In this document: in pieces, positions 20,387-28,798 of the stretch
Layout: each line of letters opens with the position of its first letter
How positions within the stretch are numbered: the stretch's first letter is position 1
Assembly: GCA_050252075.1 (NCBI GenBank)
Contig: JBFWLP010000037.1
Span: forward strand, 1 to 28,798
Source of the DNA: JAAYGT01 sp050252075
Lineage (GTDB): Bacteria; Pseudomonadota; Gammaproteobacteria; Burkholderiales; Burkholderiaceae_B
Direction: 5' to 3'
Length of the DNA: 28,798 bases
Program-made: the position numbers and the translations under genes
The notes under the pieces: generated by a model
The model's database searches: none
Told to the model about the DNA's origin: nothing
The model's input: only the letters and a program-made list of their open reading frames with translations

Positions 20387-21949
20387 ATGTCCGCTCGTCA
20401 GCAGGGTGTCGGTAATACGCTGTATCGGTTGCATCGCGGCGTACTGGTCGGGCTGTGCTCCGCCTTCATGGCCGGTTGCACGGTAGTCGGCCCCAACTAC
20501 CAAACGCCGTCGTCCCCTCTGAAGGACCAGTGGTCGGAAACCCAAAAAACCGATTTCACCGAGGCCGTGAATCAGGTGCGTGCCGCCCAGCTGGATCCGG
20601 TGGCATGGTGGAAAAGCTTTGATGATCCTGTGCTGGGCCGTTTGCTCGATCTTGCCGCCCGGCAAAATCTCACCCTGCAGTCCGCAGCGCTTCGGGTGTA
20701 TCAGGCCCGGGCTGTGCTGGGTATTCAGGACGCCTCGTTGCTGCCGTCGGTGGGGCTTGCCGGCGATGCCAACCGGGGCAAGAGCTCGCGTACGCGCAGC
20801 GCACTCATTCAGGCAAACTGGGAACTCGACCTTTGGGGCAAGTTCGAGCGCACCATTGAAAGCGCATTTGCCAGCTATCAGGCCGCCATTGCGTCGTATT
20901 ATGCAGCCGATGTCTCGCTGGCGGCTACCGTGGCCAACACCTACATCAACATCCGCAACGTCGAGCAATTACTGAAGGTGGCACGTTCCAACCTGGGGTT
21001 GCAGGCCGAAAGCCTGCGCATTGCCAAGGCGCGTTACGACGCCGGTTCCACCTCGCTGCTCGCGCTCAGCCAGGCGCGCTCGCGCTACCAGCAAACGCAA
21101 GCCGTTTTGCCGCGCCTCACGGCACAGCTGCATCGCTACCGGAATGCGCTTAGCGTTCTGCTGGGCCAGCCGCCGGGTTTTTACGAGGCAACCATCGGCA
21201 ACGCTCCGGGAACATTGAAGGCGCCCGAGGCCCTGAGTGTCGGTATTCCGAAAGACCTGCTCCGGCGACGCCCCGATGTCGCGCTGGCCGAATATCAGGC
21301 GGCATCCCAGTCGGCACTCATCGGCGCAAAGCAGGCGGAACTGTATCCCAGCTTTTCATTGTCCGGTTTCTTCGGCTACCTGAGCGCGACGGTCTCTTAC
21401 CAGAATGACACCACCTTCACCTGGGAAGGCGCGAACGTGGGCGCGGGCGTCGGTTTCACGTTTCCGCTGTTCTACAGGGGGGCCCTGGTGGATCAGGTGC
21501 GCGTCCAGGACGCTGCCTTCCAGCAAGCGGTGCTGAATTACCAGAACACGGTGCTGGGCGCACAAGCCGAGGTTGAAGACGCCCTGATCCAGATCGCCAC
21601 GTCGCGCAGCACCACCCTGGATCTGGCCCGCGCGGTGCGTTCTTCCCGTCAGGCGGCGCAACTGGCTGTCGAACAATACGAAGCCGGCGAAACCGACTAC
21701 AACACCGTCATTCTTGCCCAGCAAACCTTGCTCGACGTGCAAAGCGATCATGTCCAGTCGCAAACCGATACGTTGCTGGGCTACGTGGCGGCGTTCAAGG
21801 CGCTGGGCGGCGGCTGGTCGGGGGATCTGGCTGTACCCAGGCTGCCGGCCGAAATGATCTCGGCCATGAGTGCGCGCACCGACTGGGGCGACGCATTGTC
21901 TCAACCGCAGGCTCCCCGCTTGCTTCAGAAAGGCGATACCAGGCCATGA
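20387..21949 (+). CDS. Outer-membrane factor of an RND efflux system (OprM/NodT family)
   Basis: A 520-residue TolC-like outer-membrane lipoprotein. The signal has lipobox MAGC (C31), followed by the VVGPNYQTP start typical of OprM-type proteins. The two repeated OEP domains contain VANTYINIRNVEQLL with QAESLRIAKARYDAGSTS, and RQAAQLAVEQYEAGETDYNTV. RRPDVALAEYQ is the family's central motif. It forms the trimeric exit channel. ATG 20387 follows AGGG. It is the first gene of the operon, and its stop overlaps the adaptor start as ATGA. In many operons of this type the outer-membrane gene comes last. Confidence 0.94.
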   Translation: MSARQQGVGNTLYRLHRGVLVGLCSAFMAGCTVVGPNYQTPSSPLKDQWSETQKTDFTEAVNQVRAAQLDPVAWWKSFDDPVLGRLLDLAARQNLTLQSAALRVYQARAVLGIQDASLLPSVGLAGDANRGKSSRTRSALIQANWELDLWGKFERTIESAFASYQAAIASYYAADVSLAATVANTYINIRNVEQLLKVARSNLGLQAESLRIAKARYDAGSTSLLALSQARSRYQQTQAVLPRLTAQLHRYRNALSVLLGQPPGFYEATIGNAPGTLKAPEALSVGIPKDLLRRRPDVALAEYQAASQSALIGAKQAELYPSFSLSGFFGYLSATVSYQNDTTFTWEGANVGAGVGFTFPLFYRGALVDQVRVQDAAFQQAVLNYQNTVLGAQAEVEDALIQIATSRSTTLDLARAVRSSRQAAQLAVEQYEAGETDYNTVILAQQTLLDVQSDHVQSQTDTLLGYVAAFKALGGGWSGDLAVPRLPAEMISAMSARTDWGDALSQPQAPRLLQKGDTRP

Positions 21950-23097
21950 CGCTCTTTACCCCTGCCGGACAACACACCGGCGTGCCGGGACGATTGCTGC
22001 TTTCCTTGCTGCTCACCGGCCTGTTCGTTCTGGCGGGATGCAAGGAAAAACAGGCCGGCCCGGCACCGGCTCCCACACCGGTCACCGTGGCGGCTCCCGT
22101 GCAGCAAAGCGTCAGAAACTATCAGACATTTGACGGCACCGTTGCTCCCTTGCTTCAGGTGAATCTTGAAGCGCGTGTTCCGGGTTATCTGGATAAAGTG
22201 CTGTTCAATGACGGCGCCCAGGTAAAGAAAGACGATTTGCTGTTTGTGATCGAGCAGGATCAGTACCAGCAACAGCTGAATCTGGCGCAGGCCATCTACA
22301 CCCAGGCCAAAATAGAATTCGACCGTCAAACCACCATGATGAACCAGCGCGCGACATCGCAGGCGGCACTCGATAAAGCGCGCTCCGACCTGCAGCAGGC
22401 CGAGGCGAATCTGGCACTGGCAAAAATCAATCTGGGCTATACCGAAATCCGGGCGCCGTTTGACGGCGTCATGGGGCGCCACCTGATCGACGCCGGCAAC
22501 TATCTCAGTGCCGGGCCGTCGGGTGTGAAGCTGGCCACCATACGCCAGATCAGCCCGCTGTATGTCTACTTTTCCATGAACGAAATGGAACTGCTGCGGT
22601 TTCTGCGTTCCGTAGGGGGCATGCAGGCGGGTGAGCGTTTTGTGGGAAGCCTGCCTGTTTATGCGGCTTTGCAAGGCGACACCGACTTCCCTCACGCCGG
22701 GGTGCTTGACTTCGCCGCCAGCGATTTAAGTACGGCAACGGGCAATCTGCAGTTGCGGGCGCGTTTTCCCAACACCGATAAACGCATGGTGCCGGGAATG
22801 TACGCCAAGGTGCTGGTCATGGTGGGTGAACCGCGCCAGGCGCTGCTGGTGCCCTTCGATGCCGTTATGCGCGACCAGCAGGGCGAGTATGTATTTGTCG
22901 TGGGTGCCGACAACAAGGCACAGCGCCGCCAGGTTGGCACGGGTTTTCGTTTCGGCCCCCTGGTCGAGGTCAGCAGCGGTCTGCAGGCGCAAGACAAGGT
23001 TGTGGTCAACGGCTTTGTAACGCTCAGCGCCGGTCATGCCGTCCAGGCGCAAGAAGGCACCATTGCGCCGGCGAAGCTGCCCGGTCTGCCGGGCTAG
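21946..23097 (+). CDS. RND efflux periplasmic adaptor (membrane fusion protein)
   Basis: A 383-residue adaptor lipoprotein with lipobox LAGC (C32). Family blocks in order are a lipoyl half-motif (NLEARVPGYLDKVLFNDGAQVKKDDLLFVIEQ), an alpha-helical hairpin (about 105-150, QQQLNLAQAIYTQAKIEFD to QQAEANLALAKINL), the second lipoyl half with GYTEIRAPFDGVMGRHLID, a beta-barrel domain and a membrane-proximal domain ending FVTLSAGHAVQ. It bridges pump and outer-membrane channel. ATGA overlap with the preceding gene indicates coupling. The pump starts 35 bases after its stop. Confidence 0.94.
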   Translation: MTLFTPAGQHTGVPGRLLLSLLLTGLFVLAGCKEKQAGPAPAPTPVTVAAPVQQSVRNYQTFDGTVAPLLQVNLEARVPGYLDKVLFNDGAQVKKDDLLFVIEQDQYQQQLNLAQAIYTQAKIEFDRQTTMMNQRATSQAALDKARSDLQQAEANLALAKINLGYTEIRAPFDGVMGRHLIDAGNYLSAGPSGVKLATIRQISPLYVYFSMNEMELLRFLRSVGGMQAGERFVGSLPVYAALQGDTDFPHAGVLDFAASDLSTATGNLQLRARFPNTDKRMVPGMYAKVLVMVGEPRQALLVPFDAVMRDQQGEYVFVVGADNKAQRRQVGTGFRFGPLVEVSSGLQAQDKVVVNGFVTLSAGHAVQAQEGTIAPAKLPGLPG

Positions 23098-23132
23098 TCG
23101 CCCGGCTTGTCGCGGCGTAACGGAATCCAGAC

Positions 23133-26100
23133 ATGCTTTCTAAAACCTTCATTGAACGCCCGATACTCAGCAATGTGATCGGTATTATCATCGTGCTGCT
23201 GGGGCTCGTTTCCATTTTCGGGCTGCCCGTCGCGCAGTATCCGGCCATGACCCCGCCCACCATCCAGGTAACGGCCAACTGGCCCGGTGCTAACGCGCGG
23301 CTCATCCAGCAGCTGGTGGCCAGCAATATTGAAAGCCAGGTCAATGGCGTTGACGGCATGCTGTACATGCAGTCGTATTCCACCGATGCCGGTACGTATG
23401 CGCTGACCGTAACTTTTGCGGTGGGCACCGACCCGGCACAGGCCCAGGTGAACGTGCAGAATCGAGTCGCCATTGCGTTGCCGCTGCTGCCTTCGGCCGT
23501 CCAGCAGCAGGGGGTGACCACAAAAACGCAATCCACGGCCATTTTGCAGTTCGTAACGGTTACCTCGAAAGACAACAGCCGCGACGCACTGTTTCTAAGC
23601 AACTTTGCGAACTTGCAGTTGCAGGACCGCCTTGCGCGTATTCCCGGTGTGGCGGCCGCCAATGTGTTCGGGGTGGGCAATTACAGCATGCGGGTATGGC
23701 TGAATCCGTCGCTTATGCAGGCGCGCGGCCTGACGCCGTCCGACGTCATGCAAGCCATCAACCGCCAGAACGTGCTGTTGTCTGCGGGCCAGGTGGGCGC
23801 GCCGCCGGTGCCTTCCGGCCAGGCCTACCAGTTCACGGTCAATGTACGCAGTGCCATGGATACCCCCGAACAGTTCGGTGACATCGTGCTCAAGGCGAAT
23901 GATCAGGGCGAACTGACTCGCTTGCGCGATGTGGCGCGTATCGAGCTGGGCAGCCAGAACTACAACCAGTTCTTCCAGCTGGGTGAAAAGCCGGCCGGTG
24001 GCGTGGCCATCTTCCAGCAACCCGAGGCCAATGCCATGCAGGTGGCGCAAGCGGTGCGCGCGGAAATGGAAAGTATCGCCAAAACCTTTCCCGACGATAT
24101 CCAGTGGGATATTCCTTTCGACACCACCACGTTTGTGCAGGCATCGATCGACGAGGTGTACAAAACCTTGTACGAAGCCGGTGTGCTGGTACTGCTGGTC
24201 ATCATGGTGTTTTTGCAGAACTGGCGTATCACGCTCATTCCCGCCATTACTATTCCGGTCACCATCATCGGCGCTTTCGCCGGCATGGCGGCCATGGGTT
24301 TTTCCATCAACCTGCTCACCTTGTTTGCCATCGTGGTGGTGATCGGTATTGTGGTGGATGACGCCATTGTGGTGGTGGAAGGGGTGGCCAAAAATGTGGA
24401 AGCCGGTATGCGGCCGCGTCAGGCCGCGATTGCCGCCATGACCGAGCTCATGGGGCCCATTATCGGGATCACGCTGGTGCTCATGGCCGTGTTCCTGCCG
24501 GCCTCGTTTATTTCCGGCATCACCGGGCAAATGTACAGGCAGTTTGCTCTGGTCATTGCCATTACCGCCTTGCTGAGCGGCATCTGCGCCATCAGTCTCA
24601 GCCCCGCCCAGGCGGGTGCGCTAATCAAGGCGCCGCCCAAGGGGCAGGCCCCCAAGCCCAAAAATGCATTCAGCCGGGGGTTTGATCGGGGCTTCGGTGC
24701 CATTGCGTCTGCTTATGGGCGCCTGATGGCGTTCCTGATGGCCCGCCGCAACACCACGGCCTTGGTGGGGCTGGTGATTATCGGTGCATCGATTTACGGC
24801 CTGACGCGTGTTCCCACCGGTTTCATCCCGAATGAAGACCAGGGGTATCTGGTGGTGAGCATTCAGTTGCCCCGGGCGGCCTCGCTGGAGCGCACCACCC
24901 GGGCGGTCGACGAGGTGCATGCCGTCATTGCCCGTGTTCCCGGTGTTGATCAGATCGTCACCATTGGCGGGGTAAGTGTCACTGACAACAATTCCCCCAA
25001 ACCCAATGCCGCTACCCAGTATGTCATTCTGAAACCCTGGGAAGAGCGCGGCAAGGCCAAGGGCGAGGATTTGCGATCCATTTATATGGCGCTGTCCGCC
25101 GCCCTGCGCGACGTGCAAAGCGTCGATGCGCGGGTATTGCTGCCGCCGGCTATTCCCGGACTGGGCATGTCGGGCGGATTCAGCTTGCAGCTGCTGCTGA
25201 CCGACGGCAGCAACAGCTTCGAGAAACTGCAGGCGGCTACGGATGCGTTTGTCGAGAAAGCAGCGGCCTTGCCCGAGGTTGCCGCCGCATTCACCACCTT
25301 CGACAATAACGTGCCGCAACTTGAAGTGACCTTCAATCCCTCGCGGGCGGAAACGCTGAATGTGAATATCGGCGATGCCTACGATGTGCTCAGATCGTAT
25401 CTGGGCTCTTCGTATGTGAATCAGTTTTTCAAGTTTGGGCAGACCTATCAGGTGTATGTTCAGGCCGACGGCGCTTTCCGTACCGATGTCAATCAGCTGC
25501 AGCGTCTTGCCGTACGCAGCCGCTCCGGCGACATGGTTCCTTTGGGGTCGTTCATCCAGGTACAAGAGAGCTTCGGCCCGTCGATAGCCTCCCAGTACAA
25601 TCTGTTCCCTACGGCAGCCATCGTCGGTGCGGCGGCACCCGGTGTCAGCTCGGGCCAGGCGCTCGACGCCTTGACCCGGCTGGCTGAAACCAGCCTGCCC
25701 GACGGGGTGGGCTACGAGTGGACAGCCATGTCGTATCAGGAACGCCTGGTGGGCAACACCCAGATTCTTGTCTTCGCGTTGTCCATTTTGCTGGTGTATC
25801 TGGTGCTGGCGGGGCAGTATGAGTCATGGGCCGCGCCGCTGGCCGTGCTGAGCGCCGTGCCGCTGGCCTTGTCGGGCATCGTGATCGCACTGCTTTCCAC
25901 CGGCCTGGACAACAATATTTATGTGCAGATAGGGCTGGTGCTCATGATCGCCTTATCGGCCAAGAATGCCATTCTTATTGTAGAGGTGGCGCTCGAGGCA
26001 CGGCACAAGGGGATGGATCTTGTCGAGTCCGCCTTGTACGCGTCGCACGAACGATTCCGGCCCATCGTCATGACATCGATCGCCTTTATTCTGGGCGTGG

Positions 26101-26276
26101 TGCCGCTGCTGACGGCCACCGGGGCGGGCGCTGCGTCACGAATTTCCATTGGCATTACGGTCTTCAGCGGCATGATTGCATCGACCACGCTGGCGGTTGC
26201 GCTGGTGCCAATTTTCTATGTCAAAATCATGGGCCTGTTCAGCCGTTCGCGCCCGCACGATGACGAAACGGCGTAA
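23133..26276 (+). CDS. RND multidrug efflux pump, HAE-1 family inner-membrane subunit
   Basis: A 1047-residue AcrB-like drug/proton antiporter. It has the family N-terminus FIERPILSNVIGIIIVLLGL, 12 predicted membrane helices in two halves and large periplasmic porter loops. The proton-relay Asp pair lies in VVDDAIVVVEG (D409 and D410, equal to AcrB D407/D408), and the helix-10 Lys in LSAKNAILIVEVA (K944). The tail RSRPHDDETA is short and polar. With its upstream adaptor and channel it makes a complete tripartite pump. Substrate range cannot be read from sequence. No repressor gene flanks the operon, unusual for this class, so control may come from a distant regulator or the upstream inverted repeat. 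Confidence 0.95.
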   Translation: MLSKTFIERPILSNVIGIIIVLLGLVSIFGLPVAQYPAMTPPTIQVTANWPGANARLIQQLVASNIESQVNGVDGMLYMQSYSTDAGTYALTVTFAVGTDPAQAQVNVQNRVAIALPLLPSAVQQQGVTTKTQSTAILQFVTVTSKDNSRDALFLSNFANLQLQDRLARIPGVAAANVFGVGNYSMRVWLNPSLMQARGLTPSDVMQAINRQNVLLSAGQVGAPPVPSGQAYQFTVNVRSAMDTPEQFGDIVLKANDQGELTRLRDVARIELGSQNYNQFFQLGEKPAGGVAIFQQPEANAMQVAQAVRAEMESIAKTFPDDIQWDIPFDTTTFVQASIDEVYKTLYEAGVLVLLVIMVFLQNWRITLIPAITIPVTIIGAFAGMAAMGFSINLLTLFAIVVVIGIVVDDAIVVVEGVAKNVEAGMRPRQAAIAAMTELMGPIIGITLVLMAVFLPASFISGITGQMYRQFALVIAITALLSGICAISLSPAQAGALIKAPPKGQAPKPKNAFSRGFDRGFGAIASAYGRLMAFLMARRNTTALVGLVIIGASIYGLTRVPTGFIPNEDQGYLVVSIQLPRAASLERTTRAVDEVHAVIARVPGVDQIVTIGGVSVTDNNSPKPNAATQYVILKPWEERGKAKGEDLRSIYMALSAALRDVQSVDARVLLPPAIPGLGMSGGFSLQLLLTDGSNSFEKLQAATDAFVEKAAALPEVAAAFTTFDNNVPQLEVTFNPSRAETLNVNIGDAYDVLRSYLGSSYVNQFFKFGQTYQVYVQADGAFRTDVNQLQRLAVRSRSGDMVPLGSFIQVQESFGPSIASQYNLFPTAAIVGAAAPGVSSGQALDALTRLAETSLPDGVGYEWTAMSYQERLVGNTQILVFALSILLVYLVLAGQYESWAAPLAVLSAVPLALSGIVIALLSTGLDNNIYVQIGLVLMIALSAKNAILIVEVALEARHKGMDLVESALYASHERFRPIVMTSIAFILGVVPLLTATGAGAASRISIGITVFSGMIASTTLAVALVPIFYVKIMGLFSRSRPHDDETA

Positions 26277-26332
26277 TTCCGGCAGGCAGGAAGCGGGGGC
26301 GACCTGCGGCCGGGTTTCTGGAGCTTGACTGC

Positions 26333-26854
26333 ATGAAAGATTCAGCGCAGCGGTATGGCGGGATCAGCCGGTTGTTTCATTGGCTCATGGCAGCCATTGT
26401 GTTGTTTCAGTTTCTGAAATTTTTTGATCGCATCAACGACGGCGAGCATGCCGTCGGGGAGTTCATCAAACCTCTTCACGGCTCGATAGGCGCCGTCTTT
26501 CTGGTTCTGGTGGCATTTCGGCTGCTGTGGGTGGCGTCGCAATCGCAGCGGCCGGTGCATCAGGGGGCGCTGGCAAGCCTTGCGACACTGGGCCATCGGC
26601 TGCTTTACCTGTTCATGGTGTTGTTGCCGGTAACGGGGCTGAGCCGCGGTTTGGGCCGTGGCAACGGTATCAAAGTCTTTGGCCAGCAAATCGTGCAGGG
26701 CAGCGGCGAGCGCACCGAATGGCTGGTTACGCTGGGCTCGCTGCATTCCACGGTGGCATGGACCCTGGCAGTATTGGTGGCGGGGCATATTGCCATGGCG
26801 CTTTATCACCACTTTATTGTGAAAGACGACACGCTGCGCCGCATGGCGGGCTAG
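26333..26854 (+). CDS. Cytochrome b561 (second copy)
   Basis: A 173-residue four-helix bacterial cytochrome b561. It contains YGGISRLFHWLMAAIVLFQF, an FIKPLHGSIGAVFL segment, LGSLHSTVAWTLAVLVAGH and ALYHHFIVKDDTLRRM. Candidate heme ligands are H16, H49, H138 and H152, the same spacing as in the first copy, but the sequence is well diverged. GGAG lies about 10 bases before ATG 26333. It is 56 bases downstream of the RND pump, without an obvious terminator, so it could be read from that operon. The stop TAG is shared through a CTAG tetranucleotide with the convergent LysR gene. Confidence 0.9.
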   Translation: MKDSAQRYGGISRLFHWLMAAIVLFQFLKFFDRINDGEHAVGEFIKPLHGSIGAVFLVLVAFRLLWVASQSQRPVHQGALASLATLGHRLLYLFMVLLPVTGLSRGLGRGNGIKVFGQQIVQGSGERTEWLVTLGSLHSTVAWTLAVLVAGHIAMALYHHFIVKDDTLRRMAG

Positions 26855-27750
26855 CCCAGGACGCCTTCTTTTTGCAGCCAATCACGAAAGACCACCAGTG
26901 CCGGGTGGTCTTTGCGCTGCAGCGGGCAGCAAAGTACATAGCCCCGTTCCAGTGATACCGGAAGATCGAAGGGCGCGGCAACGCGGCCGCTTTCAATTTC
27001 CTCGCGCACCAGGCAGCGCTGCAACACGGCAATGCCCATGTCCACCATGACGGCACGCAAAATAATGGATACCTGGTCCAGCGCCGTGCCGGGTTTCGGG
27101 GTGTCGTTCACTCCGGCGGCGGTAAACCAGTGCTTCCAGTTGTCGGGGGCATTCGTGTGATACAGCAGTGGCTCATCAAGCAGTTCCGACGGATGGTTCC
27201 AGCGTCCTTGGGCCCGGCGGTCCTTGAGCCGGTCGGGATGGCAGATGACCACAATTTCCTTGCCCACAATGTAATCGCATTGCCAGTGCGGCCATTGCTC
27301 GGGAATCCCGCTGCGCAAGGTTGCGTGCGGAGATGCCTGGGAAAAGTCTTCGTCGCGGCGGTAGGCGGCAAACGATAGCTGGATTTCGGGGTGACGGCGA
27401 TGGAATTCCGGCAAACGGGGTACCAGCCAGACACTGGCCAATGTAGGTGCCACCGAGACACTCAAATGGTGTCGGCCGGTTGCCAGGCGCAATTCGCCCG
27501 AAACGGTTTCAATGGCCGCCAGTGGCCCGGCCACGGCGTCGGCCAGGCGCCTGCCCGAATCGGTGAGTGTGATTCCGTGCGCATGGCGTTGAAGCAGCGG
27601 CTGCCCGAAATGATCCTCAAGACGCGCAATCGCCCGACTGATGGCCCCTTGGGTCAGGCACAGCTCATGCGCCGCTTTGGTGAAGCTGCCCAGGCGCACG
27701 GCAGCCATGAACGCATGCAGCTCGGACATCGACGGCGAATGAATCTTCAT
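26851..27750 (-). CDS. LysR-family transcriptional regulator, GcvA-like (second copy)
   Basis: A 299-residue LysR regulator. The helix-turn-helix is in FMAAVRLGSFTKAAHELCLTQGAISRAIARLE, and the effector domain includes HHLSVSVAPTLASVWLVPRLPEFH. It resembles the first copy in length, layout and GcvA-like start (SMSELHAFMAA), suggesting old paralogs. It is divergent from a second Bug binding protein 102 bases away and presumably controls it. Its stop overlaps the convergent cytochrome b561 stop in CTAG (26851-26854). Confidence 0.92.
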   Translation of the reverse strand: MKIHSPSMSELHAFMAAVRLGSFTKAAHELCLTQGAISRAIARLEDHFGQPLLQRHAHGITLTDSGRRLADAVAGPLAAIETVSGELRLATGRHHLSVSVAPTLASVWLVPRLPEFHRRHPEIQLSFAAYRRDEDFSQASPHATLRSGIPEQWPHWQCDYIVGKEIVVICHPDRLKDRRAQGRWNHPSELLDEPLLYHTNAPDNWKHWFTAAGVNDTPKPGTALDQVSIILRAVMVDMGIAVLQRCLVREEIESGRVAAPFDLPVSLERGYVLCCPLQRKDHPALVVFRDWLQKEGVLG

Positions 27751-27754
27751 GGGT

Positions 27755-27769
27755 ATTACAAAAGGTAAT
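27755..27769. promoter_or_regulatory. Candidate LysR-binding dyad ATTAC-N5-GTAAT
   Basis: A 5-bp dyad five bases upstream of the lysR ATG in the divergent region. Short, so chance occurrence is possible. Confidence 0.3.
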
Positions 27770-27790
27770 GCAACAGTGAAATATAGTCGT

Positions 27791-27819
27791 TTGTTGGGCC
27801 CGCGTAAATTACAGATACT
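27791..27819 (+). promoter_or_regulatory. Possible promoter for the second Bug gene
   Basis: TTGTTG (27791-27796), a 17-base spacer and GATACT (27814-27819), 33 bases before the ATG at 27853. Both boxes match four of six consensus positions or better. Confidence 0.35.
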
Positions 27820-27852
27820 TGCGCTGCAATAATTAATTTCCGGGAGGCTTTC

Positions 27853-28798
27853 ATGGCAACAAATTCAACAGGCCGCTTTCTGCGGTGTGCTTTAGCCGGC
27901 GTGGCAACGCTGATGGTAGGTATTTCCGGCGCCGCTGCGGCCGCCAATTATCCTGATCGTCCCATTCATCTGATCGTGCCGTTCGCGCCGGGCGGATCGA
28001 CGGATCTGGTGGGGCGCCTGGTAGCTGAATACGTCGGTCGCGAGCTGGGCGGCACCATTGTGGTTGAAAACAAAGCCGGTGCGGGCGGGGCGGTGGGCGC
28101 GGAAGCCATTGCGCGCGCCACACCCGACGGTTACACCATTGGCATGGCCACGGTCAGCACCCACGGAGCCAATCCCGCCATTCGCAGGAACATCAAGTAC
28201 GATGCCCTGAACGATTTTGCACCCATTTCCAACGTACTGGGCATTCCCAGCGTCTTTGCGGTCAACCCCAAGGTTCCCGCCAAAGATATGAAAGAATTCA
28301 TTGCTCTGGCTAAAGCCGAGCCGGGTAAATATTCGTTTGCATCGCCGGGCGTAGGTTCGCTGGGCCATGCCAATATTGCCAACTTCATGATGCTGGCGGA
28401 CATCGAGCTGCTGCATGTGCCCTATCGCGGATCGGGTCCTGCCATTAACGATGCCATCGCCGGTCAGGTCGATTCGCTGACGGACAACCTGTCGTCGACT
28501 TTGCCGCATCTGGTCGAGGGGCGTTTGCGCCCCCTGGCGCTGCTGGGTGCCGAGCGTTCGCCGGTTCTGCCCGATGTGCCCACCTATGGTGAGCTTGGGT
28601 TCCCCGACATGGGCACCGGCGGCTGGTTTGGCCTGGTTGCACCCAAAGGCACCCCGAAGGAAATCATCGACCGGCTGAATGCCGCCGTCAAGAAAGTGGC
28701 GACCAACCCCGAGTTTCAGGAAAAGGCCGCCAGCGCGGGCGGTTCGGTAATGGTCAACAGTCCCGAAGAGTTCACCGAGCAAATCAAGGCAACGCTGG
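27853..28798 (+). CDS. Bug-family substrate-binding protein (second copy, cut by window end)
   Basis: An open frame from ATG 27853, behind GGGAGG, runs off the end of the window after about 315 codons, so only the last residues are missing. The signal peptide ends near GAAAA (residue 30). Bug motifs follow: YPDRPIHLIVPFAPGGSTD, VVENKAGAGGAVG, PDGYTIGMATVSTHG and LLHVPYRGSGPAIND. It shares the GMATVSTHG block and overall layout with the first copy but diverges elsewhere, so it is a related but distinct receptor. It is controlled presumably by the divergent LysR. No transporter membrane genes are visible, which is usual for the expanded Bug families of Alcaligenaceae. Confidence 0.92.
   Translation, partial: MATNSTGRFLRCALAGVATLMVGISGAAAAANYPDRPIHLIVPFAPGGSTDLVGRLVAEYVGRELGGTIVVENKAGAGGAVGAEAIARATPDGYTIGMATVSTHGANPAIRRNIKYDALNDFAPISNVLGIPSVFAVNPKVPAKDMKEFIALAKAEPGKYSFASPGVGSLGHANIANFMMLADIELLHVPYRGSGPAINDAIAGQVDSLTDNLSSTLPHLVEGRLRPLALLGAERSPVLPDVPTYGELGFPDMGTGGWFGLVAPKGTPKEIIDRLNAAVKKVATNPEFQEKAASAGGSVMVNSPEEFTEQIKATL

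Noticed and set aside
24621..25565. A 314-codon open frame on the minus strand inside the RND pump gene
   Set aside because: It is opposite a conserved porter-domain region of the pump, with no family resemblance.

Overview
The window reads as chromosomal DNA of a GC-rich betaproteobacterium, most likely Burkholderiales and close to Alcaligenaceae/Bordetella. The grounds are the rpe, gph and trpE neighbourhood, two tripartite-tricarboxylate (Bug-type) binding proteins each divergent from a LysR regulator, and close recalled resemblance of TrpE and ApaG to Bordetella proteins. No rRNA, tRNA, CRISPR array, insertion sequence or phage gene was found. No gene-free stretch exceeds about 300 bases.

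Positions 1-4800 hold a core block. The N-terminal half of trpE (minus) lies behind a classical transcription attenuator that I could read in full: a 23-residue leader peptide with three Trp codons, a competing antiterminator pairing and a terminator hairpin. The visible trpE frame closes with TAG at the window edge, about halfway through a normal TrpE. Then come gph and rpe (minus), separated by a plus-strand EAL-CBS-GGDEF protein, and apaG (plus). Positions 4849-8101 carry mltA, a UbiH/Coq6-family hydroxylase (ATGA overlap with mltA) and dsbC, all plus strand.

Positions 8098-12312 form a compact sulfide/persulfide detoxification island. A BigR/SqrR-type ArsR repressor and two half-size YeeE/YedE membrane proteins run leftward. 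An ETHE1-like persulfide dioxygenase, a DUF2892 membrane peptide, a Tat-signal sulfide:quinone oxidoreductase and a small membrane protein run rightward. One 45-bp AT-rich palindrome sits between them and contains two near-consensus promoters embedded symmetrically in opposite directions. This is the most striking regulatory structure in the window: one operator and two mutually exclusive promoters, read by a repressor with the two Cys residues expected of persulfide sensors.

Positions 12354-15434 hold an orphan hybrid histidine kinase (PAS-PAS-GAF-PAS-HisKA-HATPase-REC) with a good sigma-70-like promoter and a tiny overlapping ORF. Positions 15475-17241 (minus) hold cytochrome b561 and two periplasmic YceI proteins. 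From 17380 to 20307 there is a LysR/Bug divergent pair followed by an N-formylglutamate amidohydrolase. From 20387 to 26276 there is a complete tripartite RND efflux operon in the order outer-membrane factor, adaptor, pump, headed by an inverted repeat that overlaps both the -10 box and the ribosome-binding site. A second cytochrome b561, a second LysR and a second Bug protein (cut by the window end) close the window.
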